7,187 bases of DNA from Bog-756 sp037141235 (GTDB lineage Bacteria; Actinomycetota; Acidimicrobiia; Acidimicrobiales; RAAP-2). Position numbers and translations under genes: made by a program. Where the stretch lies: contig JBAXCY010000150.1 of the NCBI GenBank assembly GCA_037141235.1, positions 1 through 7,187 of the forward strand, read 5' to 3'. The first letter of the stretch is position 1. Each line of letters starts with the position of its first letter. Under the pieces are notes generated by a model. It worked only from the letters and a program-made list of their open reading frames with translations. It ran no database searches and was not told where the DNA came from. This document shows positions 1 to 5,939 of the stretch, piece by piece.

Positions 1-1233
1 GCTGCTCGTGCTGCTCGACTGGCGGCCATCGCGGCCACCGGCCCCCGCCTCGGACCGGACCGGTCGGGGCAGGCCCAGCACCCGTTCGCCCAGTATGGTC
101 CGCTGGATCTCGTTGGTCCCGGCCCATACCGATGACGCCTGGTAGTAGAGCCACGAACGCTGCCACATCCCGTCTCCTTGCGCATGCTCGGCGCCCTTCC
201 ACAGCGATGCTGACCCGCCCAGGACGGCCATAGCCGTCTCGTGCATCCGTTTGCTCATCTCGCTCCAGTAGAGCTTGAGGGCGCTGCCCTCCGGCCCAGG
301 GTCGAGCCCCTTGGCCAGGCGGCTGACACTGCGAAGGTTGTGGAGTTGGAAAATCCGCACTTCGACGTAGGCCTCGGCCAGCCGCTGACGCAGCCGCACG
401 TCGTCGAAGGCGCTGCCCTCGGCGGCCATGGCTAGGAGCTCCTCCAGGAGCTGGATGTGGATGACCAGTTGCCGGGGGTTGGTCCCGCGCTCGTGGGAGA
501 GGGTCGAGTTGGCCACCGTCCACCCGTCGTGCTCGGCCCCGATCAGCTGGTCGGCGGGTACGAACACACCATCCAAGAAGACCTCGTTGAACTCCGCATC
601 ACCGGTCAGCTGCAGCAGTGGACGCACGTCGACCCCGGGTGCATGCATGTCTACGACCAGATAGGAGAGCCCGCGGTGCTTGGGGGCATCAGGATCGGAA
701 CGGGCCAGGCACACCCCCCAGTCGGCGAACTGGGCGTAGGACGTCCACACCTTCTGCCCATCGAGCACCCAGCCACCTTCCACCGGCGTGGCTCGGGTGG
801 TGACGCTGGCCAAGTCACTACCTGCGCCGGGCTCGCTGAACAGCTGGCACCAGAGTTGGTCGGCACTGAGGATCCCCGGGAGCCACCGCTGTCGCTGCTC
901 CTCGGTCCCGTGGGTCAAGAGCGTGGGCCCGGCCAGGTTGACGCCGATGCGTCCCACCAGTTCGGGGGCACGGGCACGGGCCAACTCTTCTTGCACGATG
1001 AAGTGCTCGGTCGGGCCCGCCTGGCGACCGCCATAGATCTCGGGCCACGTCACGCCCACCCACCGGTCAGCGGCCAACTGCCCTTGCCACTCACGGCCGA
1101 ATGCCACCTCTTCGGCCAAGTCGTCGAAACGCGGTGGGAGCCCTTTGCCGTACTCCCATGGCAGGTGCTCGTGGAGCCAGGAGCAGATGTCGGTCCTGAG
1201 TGCTGCTTCGGTGCTGCTCGGACTCAGGTCCAC
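1..1233 (-). CDS. Acyl-CoA dehydrogenase, FadE26/ChsE4-like catalytic subunit (C-terminus beyond window)
   Basis: Flavin-dependent alpha,beta-desaturation of an acyl-CoA thioester in the cytoplasm. The minus-strand frame is open through position 1, so the stop lies outside; 411 residues are visible. Family motifs: the FAD/substrate signature LFSEPGAGSD at residues 131-140, a QKVWTS beta-strand segment after it, a SHERG helix-G motif with Glu248, and the C-terminal segment WAGTNEIQR where the MCAD-type catalytic Glu is replaced by Ala371. Glu248 falls at the position of the catalytic base in isovaleryl-CoA dehydrogenase and, from memory, in mycobacterial ChsE4. An in-frame TAG at 1267-1269 forces the start downstream. 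I chose GTG at 1233, giving VDLSPSSTEAALR, which fits typical FadE N-termini; GTG at 1242 is the alternative. No clear ribosome binding site is visible. The end is unusually long: after GERVLGLPRP comes a Gly/Arg/Ser-rich tail. Probable partner: the divergent FadE at 1277. Family is certain; steroid role is inferred. Confidence 0.93.
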   Translation of the reverse strand, partial: MDLSPSSTEAALRTDICSWLHEHLPWEYGKGLPPRFDDLAEEVAFGREWQGQLAADRWVGVTWPEIYGGRQAGPTEHFIVQEELARARAPELVGRIGVNLAGPTLLTHGTEEQRQRWLPGILSADQLWCQLFSEPGAGSDLASVTTRATPVEGGWVLDGQKVWTSYAQFADWGVCLARSDPDAPKHRGLSYLVVDMHAPGVDVRPLLQLTGDAEFNEVFLDGVFVPADQLIGAEHDGWTVANSTLSHERGTNPRQLVIHIQLLEELLAMAAEGSAFDDVRLRQRLAEAYVEVRIFQLHNLRSVSRLAKGLDPGPEGSALKLYWSEMSKRMHETAMAVLGGSASLWKGAEHAQGDGMWQRSWLYYQASSVWAGTNEIQRTILGERVLGLPRPVRSEAGAGGRDGRQSSSTSS

Positions 1234-1256
1234 GGGCCCCACTCGGACGGCGGCAT
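1224..1256 (-). other. Possible 10-codon leader ORF overlapping the FadE start
   Basis: On the minus strand an ATG at 1256 opens a frame of ten codons (MPPSEWGPWT) ending in TGA at 1226-1224. This frame overlaps the proposed GTG start (1233-1231) of the left acyl-CoA dehydrogenase in another frame. The ATG lies 7 bases after the minus-strand -10-like TAGTAT (1269-1264), so the transcript could begin at this ATG. Translation is unproven and such a short ORF can arise by chance. Confidence 0.2.
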
Positions 1257-1263
1257 CGCGGTA

Positions 1264-1270
1264 ATACTAT
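1264..1270. promoter_or_regulatory. Overlapping divergent -10 elements, possible bidirectional promoter
   Basis: The stretch ATACTAT, inside TAATACTAT, is the only A/T-rich island in the 43-base gap between the two divergent FadE genes. On the plus strand TACTAT (1265-1270) fits the TAnnnT -10 pattern and ends 6 bases before the A of the ATG at 1277, which predicts a leaderless mRNA. On the minus strand TAGTAT (1269-1264) also fits and would start RNA near 1257. No convincing -35 element is visible on either strand. This is a pattern match only; no transcription start was observed. Confidence 0.5.
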
Positions 1271-1276
1271 CCACCC

Positions 1277-2362
1277 ATGGACTTCGATCTCTCGGTCGAC
1301 CAGTCGGCTCTCCAGGAGGAGGCCCGCCGGTTCCTCGACAGCTACTCGGGTCCCGAGCAGGTGCGTGCCCATCTGGCGACCGGTGCCCCCTACGACGTAA
1401 CCCTATGGGGGGCCATGGTCGAACAGGGCTGGCCGGCCGTGGCCGTTGCCGATGATCGTGGTGGACTCGGCCTCGGATGGGTCGAGGCGGTGGTGCTGAT
1501 CGAAGAGGTTGGCCGCCACACGGCGCCCGTGCCGTACATCCCCCAGCTACTGGCCCTCGACGTACTCGCTACTGACCCAGCCATTGACAGCACCCATCTG
1601 GCGGCGGCGCTGATCGCTGGGACGGCCACGGCGGCGGTGGCCTGGTCGGGCCGCCACGGAGCGGTCACGTGGGAGGGTGACGGCACCCGAGGAACGCTGA
1701 CTGGGCGGCTCGGTCCGCTCGAAGGTGCCACGGCCGCCGATATGGCCGTAGTGGTGGCGCCCCATGGCGTGTTCTTGGTGGACTTGGCCGCCGTAGGTCG
1801 TCCGAAGCCTGAGCCAGCCATGGACGTCACCCGAAGCCTGTCTTGGCTGACCCTGGACGCCACCCCGGCAACTCGTGTGGGCGATGGTTCGGTATCGGCT
1901 CGGCTTGGTGCTCTTGGGGCGCTGGCGACGTCGGCTGAGCTACTGGGGGGATCTGGACGGGTGCTGGAGCTGGCTACGGCCTACGCCAAGGACCGCGTGC
2001 AGTTCGGAGCGCCGATCGGCAGCTTCCAGGCCGTCAAGCACCGCTGTGCCGACATGCTGGTCGACGTCGAAGGCATGCGGTCGGCCACCTGGTTCGCGGC
2101 ATGGGCGGCATCGACCGGTGAGTCGGGCTGGGAGATGGCGGCCTCGACCGCCAAGGTCTGGTGTGCCGAGGCGTCCAAGCGGGTCATGGCTTCAGGCCTG
2201 CAGGTCCACGGGGGAATCGGGTTTACGTGGGAGCACGACCTCCACCTGTTCATCAAGCGGGCCCAGTTCTCCCAACTCGACTTCGGGGATGCCAACTATC
2301 ACCGGGGCACACTCGCCACGAGTCTGCGCGAGTCGGTGCTGGCCGGCCGCGACGTGATGTGA
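1277..2362 (+). CDS. Acyl-CoA dehydrogenase, FadE27/ChsE5-like, probably non-catalytic subunit
   Basis: A 361-residue acyl-CoA dehydrogenase, shorter than the usual 380-400. The N-terminal helical domain begins MDFDLSVDQSALQEEARRFL. The middle beta-domain is degenerate and lacks the E-x-x-G-S-D signature. The C-terminal domain is well kept: YAKDRVQFGAPIGSFQAVKH (236-255), including the FAD-contacting Arg240 and Gln242, and LQVHGGIGFTWEHD (308-321). An ungapped alignment to MCAD through GF-xx-E puts Phe336 where MCAD has catalytic Glu376, and the helix-G position is Gly. So neither known catalytic base is present. This is the expected pattern for the partner subunit of an alpha2beta2 dehydrogenase such as M. 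tuberculosis ChsE4-ChsE5. There is no Shine-Dalgarno sequence; a -10-like TACTAT 6 bases upstream suggests a leaderless transcript. The ligase gene follows after 19 bases, so the two are probably one operon. Confidence 0.93.
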   Translation: MDFDLSVDQSALQEEARRFLDSYSGPEQVRAHLATGAPYDVTLWGAMVEQGWPAVAVADDRGGLGLGWVEAVVLIEEVGRHTAPVPYIPQLLALDVLATDPAIDSTHLAAALIAGTATAAVAWSGRHGAVTWEGDGTRGTLTGRLGPLEGATAADMAVVVAPHGVFLVDLAAVGRPKPEPAMDVTRSLSWLTLDATPATRVGDGSVSARLGALGALATSAELLGGSGRVLELATAYAKDRVQFGAPIGSFQAVKHRCADMLVDVEGMRSATWFAAWAASTGESGWEMAASTAKVWCAEASKRVMASGLQVHGGIGFTWEHDLHLFIKRAQFSQLDFGDANYHRGTLATSLRESVLAGRDVM

Positions 2363-2366
2363 CCAT

Positions 2367-2371
2367 AGGAG
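2367..2371 (+). promoter_or_regulatory. Ribosome binding site of the acyl-CoA ligase gene
   Basis: AGGAG lies 10 bases before ATG 2382, within the 19-base gap after the upstream dehydrogenase stop. It supports the chosen ligase start and translation from a shared mRNA. The spacing is slightly long. Confidence 0.6.
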
Positions 2372-2381
2372 CCCATCGACG

Positions 2382-4094
2382 ATGACCACCCCTTCGATCG
2401 GTGATGCCCCGGCCCTGGGCCAGGCCGCCCTGCCCGCCGAGAGCGCGGCCGCCCTGCTGCGGTCTAACGCTCACTCGGTTGATCTGGGTGGACGGCCCGC
2501 TATCCGGTTCGAGGACCGGGTGATCACCCACGCCGAGTACTACCGCCAGTCGTGCCGCTGGGCCAACCTCTTCCTGCAGTGGCGTCGGCCTGACCGACCG
2601 CTCCATGTGGGCATCCTGCTCGACAACATCCCCGAGTATCTCTTCGCTTTCGGCGGAGCGGCCCTGGCTGGAGCCACCATCGTCGGGGTCAACCACACAC
2701 GCAGTGGCACTCATCTGCTCCACGATGTCAGTCACACCGACTGCGCCCTGGTGGTTTACGAGCCGAGGCATCACGACCTGATCGCCCCGGTCCTCGACCA
2801 GTTGCCGTCGGTGCTGGTGGTGGGTGACACGCTGGTCGCAGCCCTGGCCGCGGTGGATGACGAGGATCCGTACGCCGAGGCCGAGTTGGACCAGCCGTGG
2901 GCGCTGATCTTTACCAGCGGCACCGCGGCCGCGCCCAAAGCAGTCATCTGCTCGCAGCGGCGCATCCTGGTGACCGGGAACCGCATGGCCCAGATGATGG
3001 GGGTCGGCTCCGACGACGTCGGCTACGTTTCGATGCCGCTGTTCCACTCCAACTCAGTGATGGTGGGGTGGGCGCCATCACTGGTGGTGGGAGCCTCGGT
3101 GGGTCTGGCCCGTCGGTTCTCGGCGTCGGGATGGCTGCCGGACGTGCGCCGCTTCGGGGCCACGTACTTCAACTACACCGGTAAGCCGCTGGCCTACATC
3201 CTGGCTCAACCCGAGCGCCCTGACGATGCCGACAACACCCTGCGGGTGGCCTATGGGAATGAAGGAGCGCCGCAGGTGGTCGAGGCCTTCGGCGACCGCT
3301 TCGGAGTGCGGGTGATCGACGCGTTCGGAGCCACCGAAGGCGGACTGGCCGTGACCCGGGTCGATGATGCTCCTCCGGGCTCGGTGGGCAAGGCCGGCCC
3401 CGAACTCAGGATCGTGGCCGAAGACAGCACAGAGTTGGCCCGGGCGACCTTCGATTCGGCCGGCACCCTGGTCGAACCGGTGGCTTGTGTCGGCGAGATC
3501 GTGAACACGGCAGGCGTCGGTGTCTTCGAGGGCTACTACAACAATGACGAGGCCAATGCGCGGGCCACTCGCAACGGTTGGTATTGGAGCGGGGACCTCG
3601 GGTATCTGGACGAGCAGGGGTACCTCTACTTCGCCGGGAGGAACGCCGACTGGATCCGGGTGGACGGGGAGAACTTCACGGTCGGGCCGATCGAGACGGT
3701 GATGAGCCGGCACGGCGATGTGCTGGCCTGCGCTGCCTACGGGGTGCCGGATCCGGAGGCAGGCGATCAGGTCATGCTGGCGTTGGTCTTGCGCGAGGGC
3801 GCGGTCTTCGACCCCGAGGGGTTCGCTGCCTGGATTGATGGACAGGCCGACCTCAGTCCCAAGTGGCGCCCCACCTTCCTCCGGCTGGCGACCGTGCTGC
3901 CCACCTCACCCACTAACAAGGTGCTCACCCGCACCTTGGTCCACGAGAAGTACCGACCGGACCGGACCGGTACCGACGTGCTGTGGGTCCGGGGCCGGGG
4001 TGATGCTGGCTTCGGACTGTTCGGCGCTGACGAGGCCGAGTCGCTGCGGCAGCGGATGGAACGATTCGGTCGTCAGCGCTTCTGGGATCTCTGA
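2382..4094 (+). CDS. Acyl-CoA synthetase (AMP-forming), FadD17-like
   Basis: Activates a carboxylic acid to its CoA thioester through an acyl-adenylate, using ATP and CoA in the cytoplasm. It is 570 residues with the full ANL-superfamily motif order: P-loop FTSGTAAAPK at 177-186, FGATEG at 315-320, YWSGDLGYLDEQGYLYFAGR at 401-420 with ATP-ribose-binding Asp405, the hinge region NADWIRVDGENFTVGPIE at 421-438, and the C-terminal PTNK with the likely adenylation lysine Lys513. IRVDGENF after the GR segment is typical of the FATP/very-long-chain branch that includes mycobacterial FadD17 and FadD6. No membrane segment is evident. The protein is longer than the roughly 500 residues I recall for FadD17, mainly from added N- and C-terminal stretches. 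It follows a FadE27-like gene by 19 bases, the same association as fadE27-fadD17 in M. tuberculosis, whose product acts on steroid side-chain acids. Enzyme class is secure; substrate is inferred from context. Confidence 0.94.
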   Translation: MTTPSIGDAPALGQAALPAESAAALLRSNAHSVDLGGRPAIRFEDRVITHAEYYRQSCRWANLFLQWRRPDRPLHVGILLDNIPEYLFAFGGAALAGATIVGVNHTRSGTHLLHDVSHTDCALVVYEPRHHDLIAPVLDQLPSVLVVGDTLVAALAAVDDEDPYAEAELDQPWALIFTSGTAAAPKAVICSQRRILVTGNRMAQMMGVGSDDVGYVSMPLFHSNSVMVGWAPSLVVGASVGLARRFSASGWLPDVRRFGATYFNYTGKPLAYILAQPERPDDADNTLRVAYGNEGAPQVVEAFGDRFGVRVIDAFGATEGGLAVTRVDDAPPGSVGKAGPELRIVAEDSTELARATFDSAGTLVEPVACVGEIVNTAGVGVFEGYYNNDEANARATRNGWYWSGDLGYLDEQGYLYFAGRNADWIRVDGENFTVGPIETVMSRHGDVLACAAYGVPDPEAGDQVMLALVLREGAVFDPEGFAAWIDGQADLSPKWRPTFLRLATVLPTSPTNKVLTRTLVHEKYRPDRTGTDVLWVRGRGDAGFGLFGADEAESLRQRMERFGRQRFWDL

Positions 4095-4178
4095 AGGTCC
4101 GCTCGTGGTGGTCTTGGTTGTCATGAGCTGACCGGTGGGGGAGAGTGGGGCTGATCACGATGCGTTCTTTGGGGGAAG

Positions 4179-5324
4179 ATGAAAACACGAGCTGCCGTTC
4201 TGTGGGGCCTGCACCAGGAGTGGCAGATCGAGGAGATCGACCTGGACGGACCCAAGGCCGGTGAGGTCCTGGTCAAGTGGGAGGCGGCCGGACTGTGCCA
4301 CTCGGACGAGCACCTGGTCACTGGGGATGTGCTTCCTGATCCCAGCATGCTCGAGCAGTTCGGGCTGCCGCCCAGCTTTCCGATCATCGGCGGCCATGAG
4401 GGGGCGGGCACCATCCTCGAGGTGGGTGAGGGTGTCCGAGGGCTGCGGGTCGGAGACCACATCGCAGCCAGCTTCATCCCGGCGTGCGGTCGCTGCCGGT
4501 TCTGCGTGTCCGGTCGTAGCAGCCTGTGCGACATGGGGGCTCGGGTCTATGGGCACGGACAGATCAGCGACAGGACGGACCGGCATCACCTGAACGGCGA
4601 GGGTGTACCCATCGTGGCGAAGCTGGGGACGTTCGCGGAGCACGGCGTGATCAACGAGGCATCGGCCATCAAAGTCGATCCGGACCTGCCGATGGAGGTA
4701 GTGGCTCTGGTGTCGTGCGGAGTGGCTACCGGATACGGATCGGCCATCTACCGGGCCGAGGTGAAGCCCGGCGAGACGGTCGTCGTGGTCGGAGTCGGCG
4801 GTATCGGAATCAACGCCGTCCAAGGCGCTCACATCGCCGGAGCCCGCAACATCGTGGCTGTAGACCCGATCGAGCTGAAGCAGAAGACTGCGCTCGAGCT
4901 AGGGGCGACCCATGTCGCATCGTCCATGTCTGAAGCCACCCAGCTGGTCTCCGACCTGACCCGAGGAGTGATGGCCGACTCGGTGATCCTGACGCCCAGC
5001 CTCATGTACGGCGACCTTTTAGCGCCGGCGCTGTCGCTGACCGCTAAGGGTGGCACCTGCGTGGTGACGGCCGTTGCCCCGCTCAACCAGCGCGACGTGG
5101 TCCTCGATCTGTTCGAGCTGGCCATGTGGCAGAAAGAGATCCGGGGAGCCATCTTCGGCGGGGGGAGTCCCCGCAACGACATCCCGATCCTCCTCGACCT
5201 GTACCGGAACGGACAACTGAAGCTCGACGAACTGGTCACCCGGACCTATCCGCTGGAGGAGATCAACCAGGGGTACGAGGATATGCGGGCCGGACGCAAT
5301 ATCCGAGGCGTGCTGGTGATGTAA
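4179..5324 (+). CDS. Zinc-dependent alcohol dehydrogenase, NDMA-dependent (Rxyl_3153/AdhD-like) family
   Basis: A 381-residue medium-chain dehydrogenase oxidising an alcohol with NAD. Catalytic zinc ligands: Cys40 (GLCHSDEH), His73 (GGHEGAG) and Cys180 (VSCGVATGYGS). The structural-zinc lobe has four cysteines at 103, 106, 109 and 117. The Rossmann motif is GVGGIG at 205-210, and Asp229 ends the second strand, indicating NAD rather than NADP. KGGTCVVTAVAP, IRGAIFGGGSPRNDIP and the NIRGVLVM end match the group annotated as NDMA-dependent alcohol dehydrogenase, which includes mycobacterial AdhD (Rv3086). In these enzymes the nicotinamide is thought to stay bound and to be reoxidised through mycofactocin. 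GGGGGA (4171-4176) sits only 2 bases from ATG 4179, rather close; another ATG at 4160 is out of frame. The 84 bases after the ligase contain no TA step, hence no canonical -10, so read-through from the ligase is likely. Plausible role: oxidising the alcohol made by the P450. Confidence 0.93.
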   Translation: MKTRAAVLWGLHQEWQIEEIDLDGPKAGEVLVKWEAAGLCHSDEHLVTGDVLPDPSMLEQFGLPPSFPIIGGHEGAGTILEVGEGVRGLRVGDHIAASFIPACGRCRFCVSGRSSLCDMGARVYGHGQISDRTDRHHLNGEGVPIVAKLGTFAEHGVINEASAIKVDPDLPMEVVALVSCGVATGYGSAIYRAEVKPGETVVVVGVGGIGINAVQGAHIAGARNIVAVDPIELKQKTALELGATHVASSMSEATQLVSDLTRGVMADSVILTPSLMYGDLLAPALSLTAKGGTCVVTAVAPLNQRDVVLDLFELAMWQKEIRGAIFGGGSPRNDIPILLDLYRNGQLKLDELVTRTYPLEEINQGYEDMRAGRNIRGVLVM

Positions 5325-5348
5325 TGGCCCGCCGTTACTGGCCCGCCG
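5325..5348 (+). repeat. 10-base direct repeat in the convergent gap
   Basis: TGGCCCGCCG occurs at 5325-5334 and again at 5339-5348, a 14-base period, directly after the alcohol dehydrogenase stop. The 59-base gap between the convergent genes otherwise shows no strong hairpin followed by a T-run. A role in ending transcription is possible, but chance in GC-rich DNA is also credible. Confidence 0.5.
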
Positions 5349-5383
5349 GCTGCGACTGAGAAGTAATTCCTCCGCGATGGTGC

Positions 5384-5399
5384 CTACTTGTTGAAGTAG
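5384..5399. other. Small perfect hairpin at the MaoC stop codon
   Basis: CTACTT, a 4-base GTTG loop, then AAGTAG form a perfect 6-base stem covering the last codons and stop codon of the minus-strand hydratase gene. The stem is A/T-rich and has no following T-tract, so it is at best a weak terminator or 3'-end structure for either convergent transcript. Confidence 0.25.
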
Positions 5400-5845
5400 T
5401 AGCGCAGCAGCAGTTCAGCGACGCATGCCGGCTTGGGCGAGCCCTCTACCTCGAACGTCAACTCCAACGTGGCCTGCACCCCATCATCTCCCAGTGACTC
5501 CGCTCCGGACAGCATGGCACCGAGCCGAAGGGTGGCTCCCACCGGCACCGGACTGGGGAACCGCACCTTGTTGAGGCCGTAGTTGACCCCCATGCGGATG
5601 TTCTCCCACGTCACGATGTCGTGGAGCAGCACGGGACCGAGGGCCAGCGTCAAGTAGCCATGGGCGATGGTTCGGCCGAAGGGGCCGGCCGCAGCCCGCA
5701 CCGGGTCGACATGGATCCACTGGTGGTCACCGGTGGCCTCGGCGAACTGATCGACACGCTCCTGGGTCACCTGGTGGCTGGCGCTGTAGCCGAGGTGTGT
5801 GCCGATGAGTGGAGTGAGGTCCTCGAACGAGGTGATGGTGTGCAT
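5384..5845 (-). CDS. MaoC-like (R)-specific enoyl-CoA hydratase, HtdZ/Rv0130-like
   Basis: A 153-residue single hot-dog-fold hydratase that adds water to a 2-enoyl-CoA. The hydratase-2 motif is clear: ATGDHQWIHVDPVRAAAGPFG holds Asp40 and His45, the catalytic pair at the same numbers as in M. tuberculosis Rv0130, followed by TIAHGYLTLAL. Further shared blocks are NYGLNKVRFPSPVPVG and the end SPKPACVAELLLRYY. ATG 5845 was chosen because it gives the usual family length and catalytic numbering; the frame stays open upstream to an ATG at 5941, but the added 32 residues would run into the P450 start and look non-homologous. There is no evident Shine-Dalgarno sequence; TACGCT on the minus strand (5856-5851) lies 5 bases before the ATG and could give a leaderless mRNA. 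It is transcribed towards the alcohol dehydrogenase and away from the P450. Enoyl-CoA hydration after FadE action is its natural role here; the actual acyl group is unknown. Confidence 0.95.
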   Translation of the reverse strand: MHTITSFEDLTPLIGTHLGYSASHQVTQERVDQFAEATGDHQWIHVDPVRAAAGPFGRTIAHGYLTLALGPVLLHDIVTWENIRMGVNYGLNKVRFPSPVPVGATLRLGAMLSGAESLGDDGVQATLELTFEVEGSPKPACVAELLLRYYFNK

Positions 5846-5850
5846 GCCCG

Positions 5851-5856
5851 AGCGTA
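5851..5856 (-). promoter_or_regulatory. Candidate -10 element for the MaoC gene
   Basis: On the minus strand TACGCT fits TAnnnT and ends 5 bases before ATG 5845. With no ribosome binding site visible, this suggests a leaderless transcript. The -35 region is not convincing. Confidence 0.3.
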
Positions 5857-5870
5857 CCGTCGGCCTACCG

Positions 5871-5898
5871 GGTGACGCCGTGCCGAGGGCGATACCAT
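5871..5898 (+). promoter_or_regulatory. Candidate promoter of the P450 gene
   Basis: GGTGAC (5871-5876) as a weak -35 and TACCAT (5893-5898) as -10 are separated by 16 bases. This would start RNA near 5905 and leave a leader of about 35 bases holding a good ribosome binding site. The hexamers are only moderate matches. Confidence 0.35.
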
Positions 5899-5902
5899 CG
5901 CC
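5888..5902. repeat. Perfect inverted repeat over the P450 -10 region, candidate operator
   Basis: GGCGAT-ACC-ATCGCC is a perfect 6-base inverted repeat with a 3-base centre. It covers the candidate -10 element TACCAT at 5893-5898 in the divergent MaoC/P450 gap. The dyad size and place suit a dimeric repressor. It does not match the KstR (AACnnGTT core) or KstR2 operator patterns I remember. No regulator gene lies in the window. Confidence 0.4.
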
Positions 5903-5926
5903 GAAAGGGGCACGCCGGACCGAGAT

Positions 5927-5933
5927 GGGGAGG
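5927..5933 (+). promoter_or_regulatory. Ribosome binding site of the P450 gene
   Basis: GGGGAGG with a 6-base spacer before ATG 5940 decides the P450 start. Earlier in-frame ATGs at 5925 and 5799 would place the start inside this site or in the divergent hydratase gene. Confidence 0.75.
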
Positions 5934-5939
5934 TGGCAC

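Noticed and set aside
1234..1276. KstR or KstR2 operator between the FadE genes
   Set aside because: Neither the AACnnGTT core nor the CAAGnnCTTG-like core is present.
457..1455. Long plus-strand open frame of 332 codons
   Set aside because: It is antisense to the left acyl-CoA dehydrogenase and overlaps the start of the second one; its translation shows no family motif, while the minus strand has full FadE motifs.
2253..3047. Minus-strand open frame of 264 codons opposite the FadE/ligase junction
   Set aside because: It spans two well-supported plus-strand genes and reads as low-complexity Arg/Gly/Val sequence without domains.
4095..4178. Independent promoter for the alcohol dehydrogenase
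   Set aside because: No TA dinucleotide occurs in the gap, so no canonical -10 element can be drawn; read-through from the ligase gene is simpler.
5799..5939. N-terminal extension of the P450 from ATG 5799
   Set aside because: It would overlap the hydratase coding start, and the strong ribosome binding site at 5927-5933 fits ATG 5940.
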